Part shown: positions 15,025 to 23,763 of the stretch, in pieces | Layout: each line of letters starts with the position of its first letter | Position numbering within the stretch: the stretch's first letter is position 1 | Source: Alphaproteobacteria bacterium | Lineage (GTDB): Bacteria > Pseudomonadota > Alphaproteobacteria > Caulobacterales > Aquidulcibacteraceae | NCBI GenBank assembly: GCA_027484265.1 | Contig: JAIXTH010000215.1 | Span: 1-39,652, forward strand | Direction of reading: 5' to 3' | Length of the DNA stretch: 39,652 nucleotides | Position numbers and translations under genes: made by a program | The notes under the pieces: generated by a model | What the model was told of the DNA's origin: nothing | What the model saw: only the letters and a program-made list of their open reading frames with translations | Database searches by the model: none

Positions 15025-15237
15025 GATGGCTCCGGCAAAACCAAGTATCGGTAGAAGATAGAGATTTTCGCGCAACTGCTCCAGCCCCGGGCAGCCCTGC
15101 GCGCACCAACGGTTCCATCCACGCAGACCCCCGGGCCATTCCCAAGGTGTCACGGGAAGCGGCACCCACGTGTTTTCCGGGTCAGGATGCTCCGCCGGCC
15201 CGCCAACGGGATCTCCAGCCGGCACGGCCAGCGAGGT

Positions 15238-16746
15238 TCAGATCGCCTGTGCAGGGCAGTATTGGCGCAGATAGTCGCCATGGGCCGGCATGTGCTGGAC
15301 GACAAAGCGGATCGACTGCTCGATGGCATCGAGCTCCTGCCGGGTGGATGGCTCCTTCAGGCTGTCGGCCATGGCATTGTGGCCGCCCATGGTGATCCCC
15401 TGTCCCATCATGACAGCCGCCCAGCTGGTCTCGGTGAACAGCTCGTCATCCTCCCGGAAGATCTGGCCGTTCTGCCGGAACAGGGTGGTCTTCTCGGTCA
15501 GGCTGTCGGGCACGCTCATGGTGCGGCAGTGGTTCCAGAACGGACTGTCGTCGCGGGAGGTGGCGTTGTAGTGCAGGATCAGGAAGTCGCGGATGCGCGC
15601 ATATTCCTTGCCGGTCAGGCGGTTGAAGGCATCCTCCTGCGCCTGGCTGATACCGTCCAGCGACAGAAGCGCGATCAGCTTGTTGATTCCGGTATTGATC
15701 AGGTGGATCGAGGTGGATTCCAGCGGCTCCATGAAGCCGGCTGCCAGGCCGAGGGCCACCACGTTCCGGTTCCAGAACTTCTTGCGCCGCCCGGTCACGA
15801 ACCGCAGGAAGTTGGGGTCTGCGCCCGGCTTGCCCGCCATGTTCCGCACCAGAATATCCAGCGCCTCGTCATCGCTCATGAAGCTGCTGCAATAGACATG
15901 GCCGTTGCCGTTGCGGTGCTGCAGGGGCACCTGCCACTGCCAGCCGGCGCTGTGCGCGGTGGCCCGTGTGTAGGGCAGGGGGCCGGAGCCGTCCTCGCGC
16001 ACGCACGGCAGCGCCACCGCCCGGTCACAGGGCAGATAGTGGCTCCAGTCCTCGTAGCCGGTCTTCAGGGCCTGCTCGATCAGCAGCCCGCGGAAGCCCG
16101 AGCAGTCGATGAAGAGGTCGCCGTGCAGGACATCGCCATTGTCCATGGTGACCGAGCGCACGAAGCCGTTGCCCGGATCGAGCGCCACATCCAGCACCTT
16201 GCCCTCCCGGCGCACCACCCCGCGCTGCTCGGCATAGGAGCGCAGGAAGCGGGCATACCGCCCTGCATCGAGGTGATAGGCATAGTTGATCGGCGGCAGG
16301 TCGTCGCGCTTGTAGTCGTCGGTGCGGGCGAACCGGCCAAAATGGGCGGCCATGGTCTCCATGTTGAAGACCTGGATGGGCCGCCTGTCGCCAGCCTGCC
16401 TGTACCGGTGCCAGACGTGATGGAACGACACCCCTTCCATCTGATAGCCGTAATTGCCGAAGGGGTGGATATAGCTGTCGCCCAGCTTGCCCCAGTTCAC
16501 GAACTGGATGCCCAGCTTGAAGCTGCCCTGCACGGCCGACAGCAGTTCGCGCTCGTCGATCTCCAGCAGGCGGTTGAAGTCGAGGAAGGGCGGGATGGTG
16601 GCCTCGCCAACACCCACGGTGCCGATCTGCTCGGATTCGACAACCGTGATGGCAACGGGCCGGCCGGCACGGATCCGCGACAGCGCCGCCGCTGCCATCC
16701 ATCCCGCTGTTCCCCCGCCCACGATGATGATGTGTTCGATCGGCAT
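15238..16746 (-). CDS. flavin-dependent tryptophan halogenase family protein
   Basis: From ATG 16746 the protein is 502 aa; ATG 16761 would add five residues. It has the FAD-binding GGGTAGW (10-16), GVGEATIP (45-52), the catalytic Lys position in SFKLGIQF (K77), and the halogenase signature WQWQVP (269-274, WxWxIP type). FMEPLESTSIHL (338-349) includes the catalytic Glu region. These are the PrnA/RebH-type features, so FADH2-dependent chlorination or bromination chemistry is possible. In alpha- and gammaproteobacteria many such genes sit beside TonB receptors in sugar-utilisation loci, where their substrate is unknown. It is divergent from the TonB receptor with two LacI-like operators between the genes, implying co-regulation. 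Confidence 0.9.
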   Translation of the reverse strand: MPIEHIIIVGGGTAGWMAAAALSRIRAGRPVAITVVESEQIGTVGVGEATIPPFLDFNRLLEIDERELLSAVQGSFKLGIQFVNWGKLGDSYIHPFGNYGYQMEGVSFHHVWHRYRQAGDRRPIQVFNMETMAAHFGRFARTDDYKRDDLPPINYAYHLDAGRYARFLRSYAEQRGVVRREGKVLDVALDPGNGFVRSVTMDNGDVLHGDLFIDCSGFRGLLIEQALKTGYEDWSHYLPCDRAVALPCVREDGSGPLPYTRATAHSAGWQWQVPLQHRNGNGHVYCSSFMSDDEALDILVRNMAGKPGADPNFLRFVTGRRKKFWNRNVVALGLAAGFMEPLESTSIHLINTGINKLIALLSLDGISQAQEDAFNRLTGKEYARIRDFLILHYNATSRDDSPFWNHCRTMSVPDSLTEKTTLFRQNGQIFREDDELFTETSWAAVMMGQGITMGGHNAMADSLKEPSTRQELDAIEQSIRFVVQHMPAHGDYLRQYCPAQAI

Positions 16747-16797
16747 ACCGTCCCCGCGCATCCGAAACCGCGCTGTCGATACCACAAACAACCGCTG

Positions 16798-16833
16798 TGT
16801 GAACGTTCTTTTTCCGTCTTGTGAACGATCACA
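16798..16833. promoter_or_regulatory. two LacI-type operator sites between halogenase and TonB receptor
   Basis: TGTGAACGTTCTTT (16798-16811) and TGTGAACGATCACA (16820-16833) have the central CG of LacI-family operators. The second is a near-perfect palindrome. Their centres are 22 bp apart, two helical turns. A third copy lies at 26258-26271. An extra inverted repeat GCCTTG-gat-CAAGGC (16845-16859) sits nearer the receptor gene. Confidence 0.6.
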
Positions 16834-16901
16834 TTTGACGTTAAGCCTTGGATCAAGGCGGGACTGATACCTGCCACGCACAGTACGTTTGGGAGGACAA
16901 C

Positions 16902-19900
16902 GTGGCTTCAAGGACCGTTATCGGGGCCGTGCGCCCGTCGCGCTGGCTGGCTCTGGCGACCGTTTCCGGGCTGGCGCTGGGCGCAGCGTGGGCCCAGCCC
17001 GCCCTGGCGCAGCAGGCCGCTGCCCAGCCCGCCGGGACCGAGCCCGCCGCAGCCACGCCCGAGGAGGCGCCGGTCGAGGAGGTGGTGGTGGTCACCGGCT
17101 TCCGCCGCTCGCTCCAGAACGCCCAGGGCATCAAGCGCGATGCCGATACCTTCATCGATGTGATCACCGCCGAGGACATCGGCGCGCTGCCGGACCGCTC
17201 GGTGGCAGAAGCGCTGCAGCGTGTGCCCGGCGTCAACATCTCGCGCTTCGAACAGCGCAACGACCCCGACCGGTTCTCGGTGGAGGGGTCCGGCGTGATC
17301 ATCCGCGGCCTGCCGTTCGTGCGCTCAGAGCTGAACGGGCGCGATATCTTCTCGGCCAATGGCGGCCGCGAGCTGTCGTTCAACGATGTGTCTCCCGAGC
17401 TGCTGGGCCGGGTGGAGGTGTTCAAGAACAGCACCGCCGACATGATCGACGGCGGGATCTCGGGCACGGTCAACCTCGTCACCCGCAAGCCACTGGACCG
17501 GCTGGGCCCGCAGCTGGCCGGGACGCTGGAAGGCAATTATGGCGACATGGCCCAGCAATGGTCGCCGGGCTTCTCGCTGCTGGCGTCCAACACGTTCGAG
17601 ACATCGGCCGGCACGTTCGGCATCCAGGTGGCCTATGCCCAGTCCGAGCTGATCACCCGCACCGATGCCTCCCAGGTCACCGACCCCTGCTACCGGGCTC
17701 CGTCGCTGGATGCGGCCTGTCTGCGGGTCCGTCCGGTGGGGTCGGGCGGCTTCAGCGGCGGCAACCAGTTCAGCAGCACCACCTTCCCGCCTGCCAACGC
17801 GGTGTTCGTGCCGAAGGGCGCCGGTGTGCGCACCACCGACCTCAGCCGCGACCGTGACGCACTGTCCGTGGTCGGACAGTGGGAAAGCACGGACCGGAAG
17901 TTCCTGGTCACCCTCGAGTATCTCAGCGCCGAGACTGCGGCGACCCTCAACGAATTCGCGGTCCTGGCGCTGGTGAACGATGACGGCCTGTTCCCGGTCA
18001 TCGCCCCCGGCACCACCCCTGTGTTCGCCGGCCGCCAGTTCGTGTCCGGTACCCTCACCCAGCTGCAGCCCTTCACCGGCGGGCGCGGCATTCCAACCGA
18101 GCTGCTGCGCTTCCAGCGCGAGGACACGGCGCGGACCGAGGATATCTCGTTCCAGGTCAAGTACGACCCCACCGACCGGCTGAGCTTCAATTTCGAGCTG
18201 CAGCGCATCGAGTCCGATCGCACGGAAGATGGCTTCATCTCGGCGATGCAGACCTACACCGATGTGTTCATCGACAATTCGGGCGACACGCCGCTGGTCC
18301 GCTTCCTGCAGCCCGGCTCGGCCAACTCGCCGTCCGCCTATTTCAACGACCCGTCGCGGACCTTCTACTGGTTCCTGATCGACAATCAGGTCAAGAATGA
18401 AGGCAGCCTGACCAGTGCCCGTCTGGATGGCGAATATGCCCTCAGCGACACCGGTTTCATCCGGAAGATCCGCTTTGGCGCCCGCTGGGGCGACCGCAAC
18501 CGGGTCACCCGCAGCGCCAACTTCTCGAACTGGGGCAATCTGGGCGCGCCCTGGACCGGACGCGGCGGCAACTGGAACTGCGGCGACTTCCAGGCTTTTG
18601 GCTGTGGCGGCGCCTATGTGCGTGACTTCCCGGGCTCGGCGCAGGTGCGCAATCCGTTCGGCGACAGCTTCCAGCGCGGCAATGCGCCGGTGCCACTGGG
18701 CGACGGCTCGGCGTTCTTCTTCGGAAGCGACAACATGGTGGCCGACTATCTCAGCGGCGCGATCCGCACGCAGGCCAATGCGATCACCGCCTCCACCCTG
18801 ACCCCCAATGCCTGGTTCCCGATCTCGGCAAGAACCAATGCGCTGCCGGGCGGCCCCTGGACCCAGGGCGAGATCTCCGATGTCGGCGAGAAAACCAGCG
18901 CCCTCTACATGCAGGTCGATTTCGGCCACGACTTTGGCAGCGACATCACGCTGAGCGGCAATCTCGGCCTGCGCTATGTCAAGACCACGGTTGAGAGCGC
19001 TGGCTCGATCGCCTTCCCCACCGGCCAGTTCTTCGACGCACCGCCGAACGGCAATGGCGACAACGTTGTCTCCGTGGCCGAACTGCAGGGGGCCTGCGCC
19101 CGTGTCCAGCCCGGACAGGTGGCACCTGGCTATTGCGGCCTGTCGGCGACCCGGCTGGCGGAGTTCGCCCGGGTCTTCACCGGCGAGCTGATTGACGACA
19201 GCGCCGATATCGAATGGGACAACTGGCTGCCCAGCCTCAATGTCAGGGTCGACTTCGGCAACGGCATGCTGGTGCGCGGTGCGATCTCGAAGGGGATCTC
19301 GCGGCCCGACCTGTCGGCCTTCGCCACCGGCGGCGGCATTTTCGACAACACCGGCAACCTGCGTGCAGGCGGCACCCTCGCCACCGGACCGCTGTTCGCC
19401 ATCGGAACGGGCAACCGTCTGCTGCGGCCGGTCGAAGCCTGGAGCTATGACTTCTCGTTCGAATGGTACTTTGCGCGGGTCGGCTCGATCGTGCTCTCGG
19501 GCTTCGTGAAGGAGATCGAAGGCATCGTGAATGGCGGCGCCAATGTCCGCAGCTTCACCAGCCCGCGCGGGGTCACGACCGATGTCCTGGTCAATGGGCC
19601 GGTGAACAGCGATGGCGGGACGCTGAAGGGCTTCGAGCTGTCGTACCAGCAGACCTACGACTTCCTGCCGGGCCTCCTGAGCGGGCTGGGTGCCCAGTTC
19701 ACCTACACCTATGTCGATGCAGGCAGCTTCGGAAACGCGACCCTGGGGGCCGAGCAGAGCCCGTTTGCCGGCGGACTTCCGCTGGCGGGCGTCTCCGAGC
19801 ACACGGTCAATGCGGTTCTCTTCTACGAGCACGGACCGCTTGCCGCGCGCCTTGCCTACAACTGGCGGTCCGAGTTCCTGCAGACGCCGCGTGACGTGAT

Positions 19901-20120
19901 CTTCCCGTTCTCGCCCATCTACGGCGAGAGCACCGGCCAGCTGGACGGGTCGATCTTCTATACCATCAATGACCAGTTCAAGGTGGGCATCCAGGGCGTG
20001 AACCTGCTGGATGAAGTCACGCAGACAACCCAGGTGATCGACTTTGCGGGCACCCGCTCGACCCGCTCTGCGTTCCGCAATGACAGGCGCTTCACGGTGA
20101 TGGTGCGGTACGAGTACTGA
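16902..20120 (+). CDS. TonB-dependent outer-membrane receptor (carbohydrate type)
   Basis: I choose GTG at 16902, preceded by GGGAGGACAAC, rather than the ATG at 16848; the product is 1072 aa. A signal peptide ends near ALAQQ (about residue 36). A Pro/Ala/Glu linker leads to a TonB-box-like VEEVVVVTGFRRSLQNA. The plug domain has AEDIGALPDRSVAEALQRVPGV, VIIRGLPFVRSELNGRDIFS and VEVFKNSTADMIDGGISGTVNLVTRKP. A long beta-barrel follows, ending in the aromatic terminus RRFTVMVRYEY. The size and plug sequence match the sphingomonad/Caulobacter receptors that take up oligosaccharides. Together with the GH16 and GH3 genes, beta-glucan oligomers are the likely cargo; that is inference. It is divergent from the halogenase gene. 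Confidence 0.95.
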   Translation: MASRTVIGAVRPSRWLALATVSGLALGAAWAQPALAQQAAAQPAGTEPAAATPEEAPVEEVVVVTGFRRSLQNAQGIKRDADTFIDVITAEDIGALPDRSVAEALQRVPGVNISRFEQRNDPDRFSVEGSGVIIRGLPFVRSELNGRDIFSANGGRELSFNDVSPELLGRVEVFKNSTADMIDGGISGTVNLVTRKPLDRLGPQLAGTLEGNYGDMAQQWSPGFSLLASNTFETSAGTFGIQVAYAQSELITRTDASQVTDPCYRAPSLDAACLRVRPVGSGGFSGGNQFSSTTFPPANAVFVPKGAGVRTTDLSRDRDALSVVGQWESTDRKFLVTLEYLSAETAATLNEFAVLALVNDDGLFPVIAPGTTPVFAGRQFVSGTLTQLQPFTGGRGIPTELLRFQREDTARTEDISFQVKYDPTDRLSFNFELQRIESDRTEDGFISAMQTYTDVFIDNSGDTPLVRFLQPGSANSPSAYFNDPSRTFYWFLIDNQVKNEGSLTSARLDGEYALSDTGFIRKIRFGARWGDRNRVTRSANFSNWGNLGAPWTGRGGNWNCGDFQAFGCGGAYVRDFPGSAQVRNPFGDSFQRGNAPVPLGDGSAFFFGSDNMVADYLSGAIRTQANAITASTLTPNAWFPISARTNALPGGPWTQGEISDVGEKTSALYMQVDFGHDFGSDITLSGNLGLRYVKTTVESAGSIAFPTGQFFDAPPNGNGDNVVSVAELQGACARVQPGQVAPGYCGLSATRLAEFARVFTGELIDDSADIEWDNWLPSLNVRVDFGNGMLVRGAISKGISRPDLSAFATGGGIFDNTGNLRAGGTLATGPLFAIGTGNRLLRPVEAWSYDFSFEWYFARVGSIVLSGFVKEIEGIVNGGANVRSFTSPRGVTTDVLVNGPVNSDGGTLKGFELSYQQTYDFLPGLLSGLGAQFTYTYVDAGSFGNATLGAEQSPFAGGLPLAGVSEHTVNAVLFYEHGPLAARLAYNWRSEFLQTPRDVIFPFSPIYGESTGQLDGSIFYTINDQFKVGIQGVNLLDEVTQTTQVIDFAGTRSTRSAFRNDRRFTVMVRYEY

Positions 20121-20392
20121 CCGCCCGCCGCGCGCGGCACAGGTGCAGGGGCGGGCCCGCGACACAAGGTCGGGTTCCGCCGCTGTCGTTGCCGCGCCGA
20201 AGCTGTCTCCGGTGAGGGGACGGTGTAAAGGTGGCGCCAGACCCCGTCCTGGACTGGACGTTGCCACGCAATCCGCCAGGATGTGATACTGTCGGCAGGT
20301 TTGTGATTGACCGGACCGGAACTTGCCGGTGTAACGCTTGCCCGGGGCAAGGCCTCGACCGCACAGATGGCGTCAATGGGAGTCCTGAGATC

Positions 20393-21448
20393 ATGGCGAG
20401 ACGCCGCCAAGCCGTTACGATCAAGCACGTTGCAGCCGACGCCAGGGTCTCCCTGCAGACCGTCAGCCGTGTGATCCACGACGAACCGAACGTGCGGCGC
20501 GCCATGAAGGAGCGGGTGCAGGCGTCGATCGACAAGCTGGGCTATGTGCCCTCGATCGCGGCCCAGCGCATGAGTGGCTCGCGCTCCTATTTGATCCTCA
20601 CGATCAACGACCGTGACCGCACCATTGCCGGCTGGCGGGCCCGCGAGGGGTCGGACTGGGTCGATCAGATGCTGCTGGGCGGTATGCTGAAGTGTGCCGA
20701 GCACGGCTACCGGATGATCTTCGAGCTGATCGACACCCACAGCGACCATGTCGAGCGGGAACTTGGCGCCGCGATCGCGGCGCTCCAGCCCGACGGCGTG
20801 ATCCTGACCCCGCCGCACTCGGAGAACCCGCAGATCATCAACCTGCTCGCCAGGAACGAGATCGCGTTTGCGCGCATCGGTTCGGTGCTGCCAGGTCCGG
20901 GGATTGCCATCACCATGGGGGACGATGCCTCGGCCCGGGTTGCCACCGAGCATCTTCTGGCCCTCGGGCACCGGCGCATTGGCTTCATCGCCGGCCCGGC
21001 CGAGTTCAGTCTGTCGCAGCGGCGGGTGGATGGCTGGCTGGGTGCGATGGCCGCTGCGGGGCAGGACGCCCGGGAGCTGTGCGCCGGGGGAGACTTCACC
21101 TTTGCCGGGGGTGTGGCCGCCACGCTGAGCCTGCTGGCCCTGCCGGATCCGCCCACGGCGATCATCGCCAGCAATGACCAGATGGCGCTGGCTGCGCTCG
21201 ACACGGCGCTGCGGCACGGCTTGCGGGTGCCGGAGGATCTGTCGCTGATCAGCTTCGACAATTCGCCGGTGGCGCGGTTCACCCACCCGCAGCTCACCGC
21301 CATCGACCAGCCGATTGCCGAGACGTTCTCGCAGGCGGTCGAGCTTCTGATCGCCCATGGTGACGAAGGCGATCCCGAACAGCCCGTGACCGTCAACAGC
21401 ACCCTGATCGTCCGCAGCAGCACCGCGCCGCCGGCGCGGGCATCCTGA
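20393..21448 (+). CDS. LacI-family transcriptional regulator
   Basis: ATG 20393, with GGGAG about 10 nt upstream, gives 351 aa, normal for the family. The N-terminal HTH is VTIKHVAADARVSLQTVSRVIHDEPNV (about residues 8-34), with the hinge helix KLGYVPSIAAQRMSG. The periplasmic-binding-like effector domain has GDDASARVATEHLLALGHRRIGFIAG, TAIIASNDQMALAALDTALRHGLRVPEDLSLISFDNSP and LTAIDQP. It lies between the TonB receptor and the convergent GH3 gene. The TGTGAACG motifs upstream of the receptor/halogenase pair and of the GH16 operon are its likely operators. No matching box was seen upstream of its own gene. Confidence 0.94.
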   Translation: MARRRQAVTIKHVAADARVSLQTVSRVIHDEPNVRRAMKERVQASIDKLGYVPSIAAQRMSGSRSYLILTINDRDRTIAGWRAREGSDWVDQMLLGGMLKCAEHGYRMIFELIDTHSDHVERELGAAIAALQPDGVILTPPHSENPQIINLLARNEIAFARIGSVLPGPGIAITMGDDASARVATEHLLALGHRRIGFIAGPAEFSLSQRRVDGWLGAMAAAGQDARELCAGGDFTFAGGVAATLSLLALPDPPTAIIASNDQMALAALDTALRHGLRVPEDLSLISFDNSPVARFTHPQLTAIDQPIAETFSQAVELLIAHGDEGDPEQPVTVNSTLIVRSSTAPPARAS

Positions 21449-21462
21449 TGCGGCAGGCCGCC

Positions 21463-23688
21463 TCAGGCGGTCAGCTCGAATTCCGCCTCCAGCCCGCCGA
21501 CTGCGCGCTGTGCCACCCACAGCCGGAAACGGCCCGGCTCGACACCCCAGCTGCCATCGCGCCGGTGGAAGGCCAGCATGTCGGGCGTCACCGCGAACTG
21601 GACCATCCGGGTTTCGCCCGGTTCGAGCTCGACACGCTGGAAGCCCTTGAGTTCGCGCACCGGGCGGGTCAGGCTGCCCACCAGATCCCGGACATAGAGC
21701 TGCACCACGTCCACCCCGCGCCGCTGGCCCGTGTTGGTGACCCGGCAGCGAACCGTGATCCGTCCCCCCGCAGCCAGCCTGTCTGAATCCAGCGTCAGCC
21801 CGTCCAGCGCCATCGTGGTGTAGCCCAGCCCGTGTCCGAACGGGAACAGCGGCTCCTTGCCAAGATCGAGGTGGAAGGACGACATGCCCAGCGAGGTCTG
21901 CCGGGCACCGACCGGGATGTCATCGATCAGCACCATTTCTGCATCGGTGGCCGGGCGGCCGCTGTTCTTGATGCTGTGATAGATCGGGATCTGGCCGACT
22001 GCGCGCGGGAACGTCACCGGCAGCCGCCCGCCCGGCTCTGCCAGGCCGAACAGCACATCGGCCAGGGCGGGTCCCGCCATGGTGCCGGGATGCCAGGCGT
22101 AGACCAGCGCATCGAGGTTCGGCAGATCCGCTTCGAGCGTCAGCGGGCGCCCGGCCATGATCACGCCGACGACTGGCGTGCCGGTGGCTTTCAGCGCGGC
22201 CAGCAGGGCGGATTGCGCGCCGGGCAGATCGATCTGCGCCCGGCTGTGGGCTTCGCCGGACAGGATCGATTCCTCGCCCAGGAAAACCAGGGCCACATCG
22301 CTGGCACTGGCGGCCTGAACGGCGGCTTCAAACCCCGATGTGTCCTGCTGGCGCGAGAAGGTCAGGCCCTCGGCATGGCGGACCGCGAACCGGTCGCCGG
22401 CCAGCGCGCGGATGGCGGCCAGCGGGGTGCGGGACATGGCCGGGTCGGCATCGAACACCCAGGTGCCCAGCTGCTCGTAGGGCGCATCCGCCAGCGGCCC
22501 GATCACCGCCACCGACCCCAGACCCTCGGCCTGCAGGGGAAGAAGGCCGTCATGGTTCTTGAGCAATACAAAGCTCTGGACCGCCGCCTCCCGTGCCAGC
22601 GCCAGCGCCGCGTCATCGCCCGGCTGGCGGGCGCCCTGCACACCTGCATAGGGCTGCTCGAACAGGCCCAGCCGGAGCTTCATCCGCAGGACATTCGCCA
22701 CCATCGCGTCGAGCCGTGCCACGCTGACGGCTCCGCTTGCCACCAGTGCCTCCAGATGGTCGCCGAAGGTGGCCCCGGCCATCTCCATGTCGATCCCGGC
22801 CAGCGCGGCCTCGCGCGCGGCATCGGCCGGGTTCTCGCACAGCCCGTGGGTCCGCAGTTCGTCCACCGCGTTCCAGTCGCTCACCACCAGTCCGTCGAAG
22901 CCCCAGTCTCTGCGCAGCAACGCATCGAGCAGGGGGCCATTGGCCGTGGCCGGCAGTCCGTCGAGATCGCTGAACGACGTCATCACACTGGCCACGCCGG
23001 CCTCCACCAGGCCCCTGAACGGCACCAGATGCACGTTGGCGAGCTCTGCCGGTGCGATATTGGTGGTGTTGTAGTCGCGCCCTGCCTCGCTGGCGCCATA
23101 GCCGACGAAGTGCTTGGCGCAGGCCGCCACCGCAGTGGACCCCTCCAGGCTGTCGCCCTGGAACCCCCGGACCATGGCAACGCCCAGCGTGGTGGTCAGG
23201 AACGGGTCCTCGCCAAAGCCCTCGGCGATGCGGCCCCAGCGCGGATCGCGCGAGATGTCCACCATCGGCGCGAACGTCCAGGTCACCCCTTCGCCGCGGC
23301 ATTCCTCGGCAGCAACCCTGGCCGAGGCCTCCACCAGCGCCGGGTTCCAGCTGGCCGCCAGCCCCAGCGGGATCGGGAAGATGGTCCGGAACCCGTGTAT
23401 CACGTCGCGCCCGAACAGCAGCGGGATCCCCAGCCGCGAGGCCTCCACCGCATGGCGCTGCAGGCGGTTGCAGCTGTCGCGGTCGGCCCGGTTGATCAGC
23501 GCCCCGACCCGTCCGGCAGCGATGTCATCCAGAAGCGGCTGCGGCACCGGCTCGGCGCTGGCATCGACCTGGCGCAGCTGCCCGATCTTCTCCGCCAGTG
23601 TCATGCGCTTCAGCAGGTCGGCGATCCTGGCATCGATCCCCGGGCTGGAGGGCGGCATCTGGCGCAGGGCAGCGGATGAGTTGGACAT
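21463..23688 (-). CDS. bglX: glycoside hydrolase family 3 beta-glucosidase (BglX-like)
   Basis: From ATG 23688 the protein is 741 aa; a TTG at 23721 would add 11 residues. There is no signal peptide, so it is probably cytoplasmic. The GH3 barrel shows MTLAEKIGQLRQVD (29-42), LFGRDVIHGFRTIFPIPLGLA, TWTFAPMVDISRDPRWGRIAEGFGEDP, AKHFVGYGA and GLVVSDWNAVDEL, where D271 is the nucleophile. The second domain has VIGPLADAPYEQLGTWVFD, and GVIMAGRPL follows. The C-terminal fibronectin-III-like domain has PLFPFGHGLGYTTM. It would release glucose from beta-glucan oligomers. It is the last gene of the GH16 > GPH > GH3 operon, 75 nt after the transporter stop, and convergent with lacI (14 nt between stops). 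Confidence 0.93.
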   Translation of the reverse strand: MSNSSAALRQMPPSSPGIDARIADLLKRMTLAEKIGQLRQVDASAEPVPQPLLDDIAAGRVGALINRADRDSCNRLQRHAVEASRLGIPLLFGRDVIHGFRTIFPIPLGLAASWNPALVEASARVAAEECRGEGVTWTFAPMVDISRDPRWGRIAEGFGEDPFLTTTLGVAMVRGFQGDSLEGSTAVAACAKHFVGYGASEAGRDYNTTNIAPAELANVHLVPFRGLVEAGVASVMTSFSDLDGLPATANGPLLDALLRRDWGFDGLVVSDWNAVDELRTHGLCENPADAAREAALAGIDMEMAGATFGDHLEALVASGAVSVARLDAMVANVLRMKLRLGLFEQPYAGVQGARQPGDDAALALAREAAVQSFVLLKNHDGLLPLQAEGLGSVAVIGPLADAPYEQLGTWVFDADPAMSRTPLAAIRALAGDRFAVRHAEGLTFSRQQDTSGFEAAVQAASASDVALVFLGEESILSGEAHSRAQIDLPGAQSALLAALKATGTPVVGVIMAGRPLTLEADLPNLDALVYAWHPGTMAGPALADVLFGLAEPGGRLPVTFPRAVGQIPIYHSIKNSGRPATDAEMVLIDDIPVGARQTSLGMSSFHLDLGKEPLFPFGHGLGYTTMALDGLTLDSDRLAAGGRITVRCRVTNTGQRRGVDVVQLYVRDLVGSLTRPVRELKGFQRVELEPGETRMVQFAVTPDMLAFHRRDGSWGVEPGRFRLWVAQRAVGGLEAEFELTA

Positions 23689-23722
23689 GGACACGGTCAC
23701 GCGGTTTTCTGTCAGGGGCAAG

Positions 23723-23758
23723 GTGATGGACGGGGTGATGGACGGGGTGATGGCGGGC
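23723..23758. repeat. three 12-bp tandem units between transporter and GH3 genes
   Basis: GGTGATGGACGG occurs twice head-to-tail (23723-23746), followed by a third unit GGTGATGGCGGG. The units fill much of the 75-nt spacer inside the operon. Confidence 0.7.
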
Positions 23759-23763
23759 GCGGT

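Noticed and set aside
14968-15225. 85-codon minus-strand frame from GTG 15225, starting 12 nt after the halogenase stop and overlapping the 75-aa gene by ATGA
   Set aside because: Third-position composition is much less GC-rich than the real genes, there is no ribosome site, and it contains the perfect lux-box-like repeat. Operon-like spacing keeps it possible, but the promoter explanation is better.
17325-20267. 980-codon open frame antisense to the TonB receptor
   Set aside because: Composition is that of a shadow frame in a GC-rich gene; the sense strand has a full receptor with signal peptide, plug and barrel.
19958-21520. 520-codon minus-strand frame across lacI and the receptor end
   Set aside because: It is antisense to a clear LacI protein and has no domain motif.
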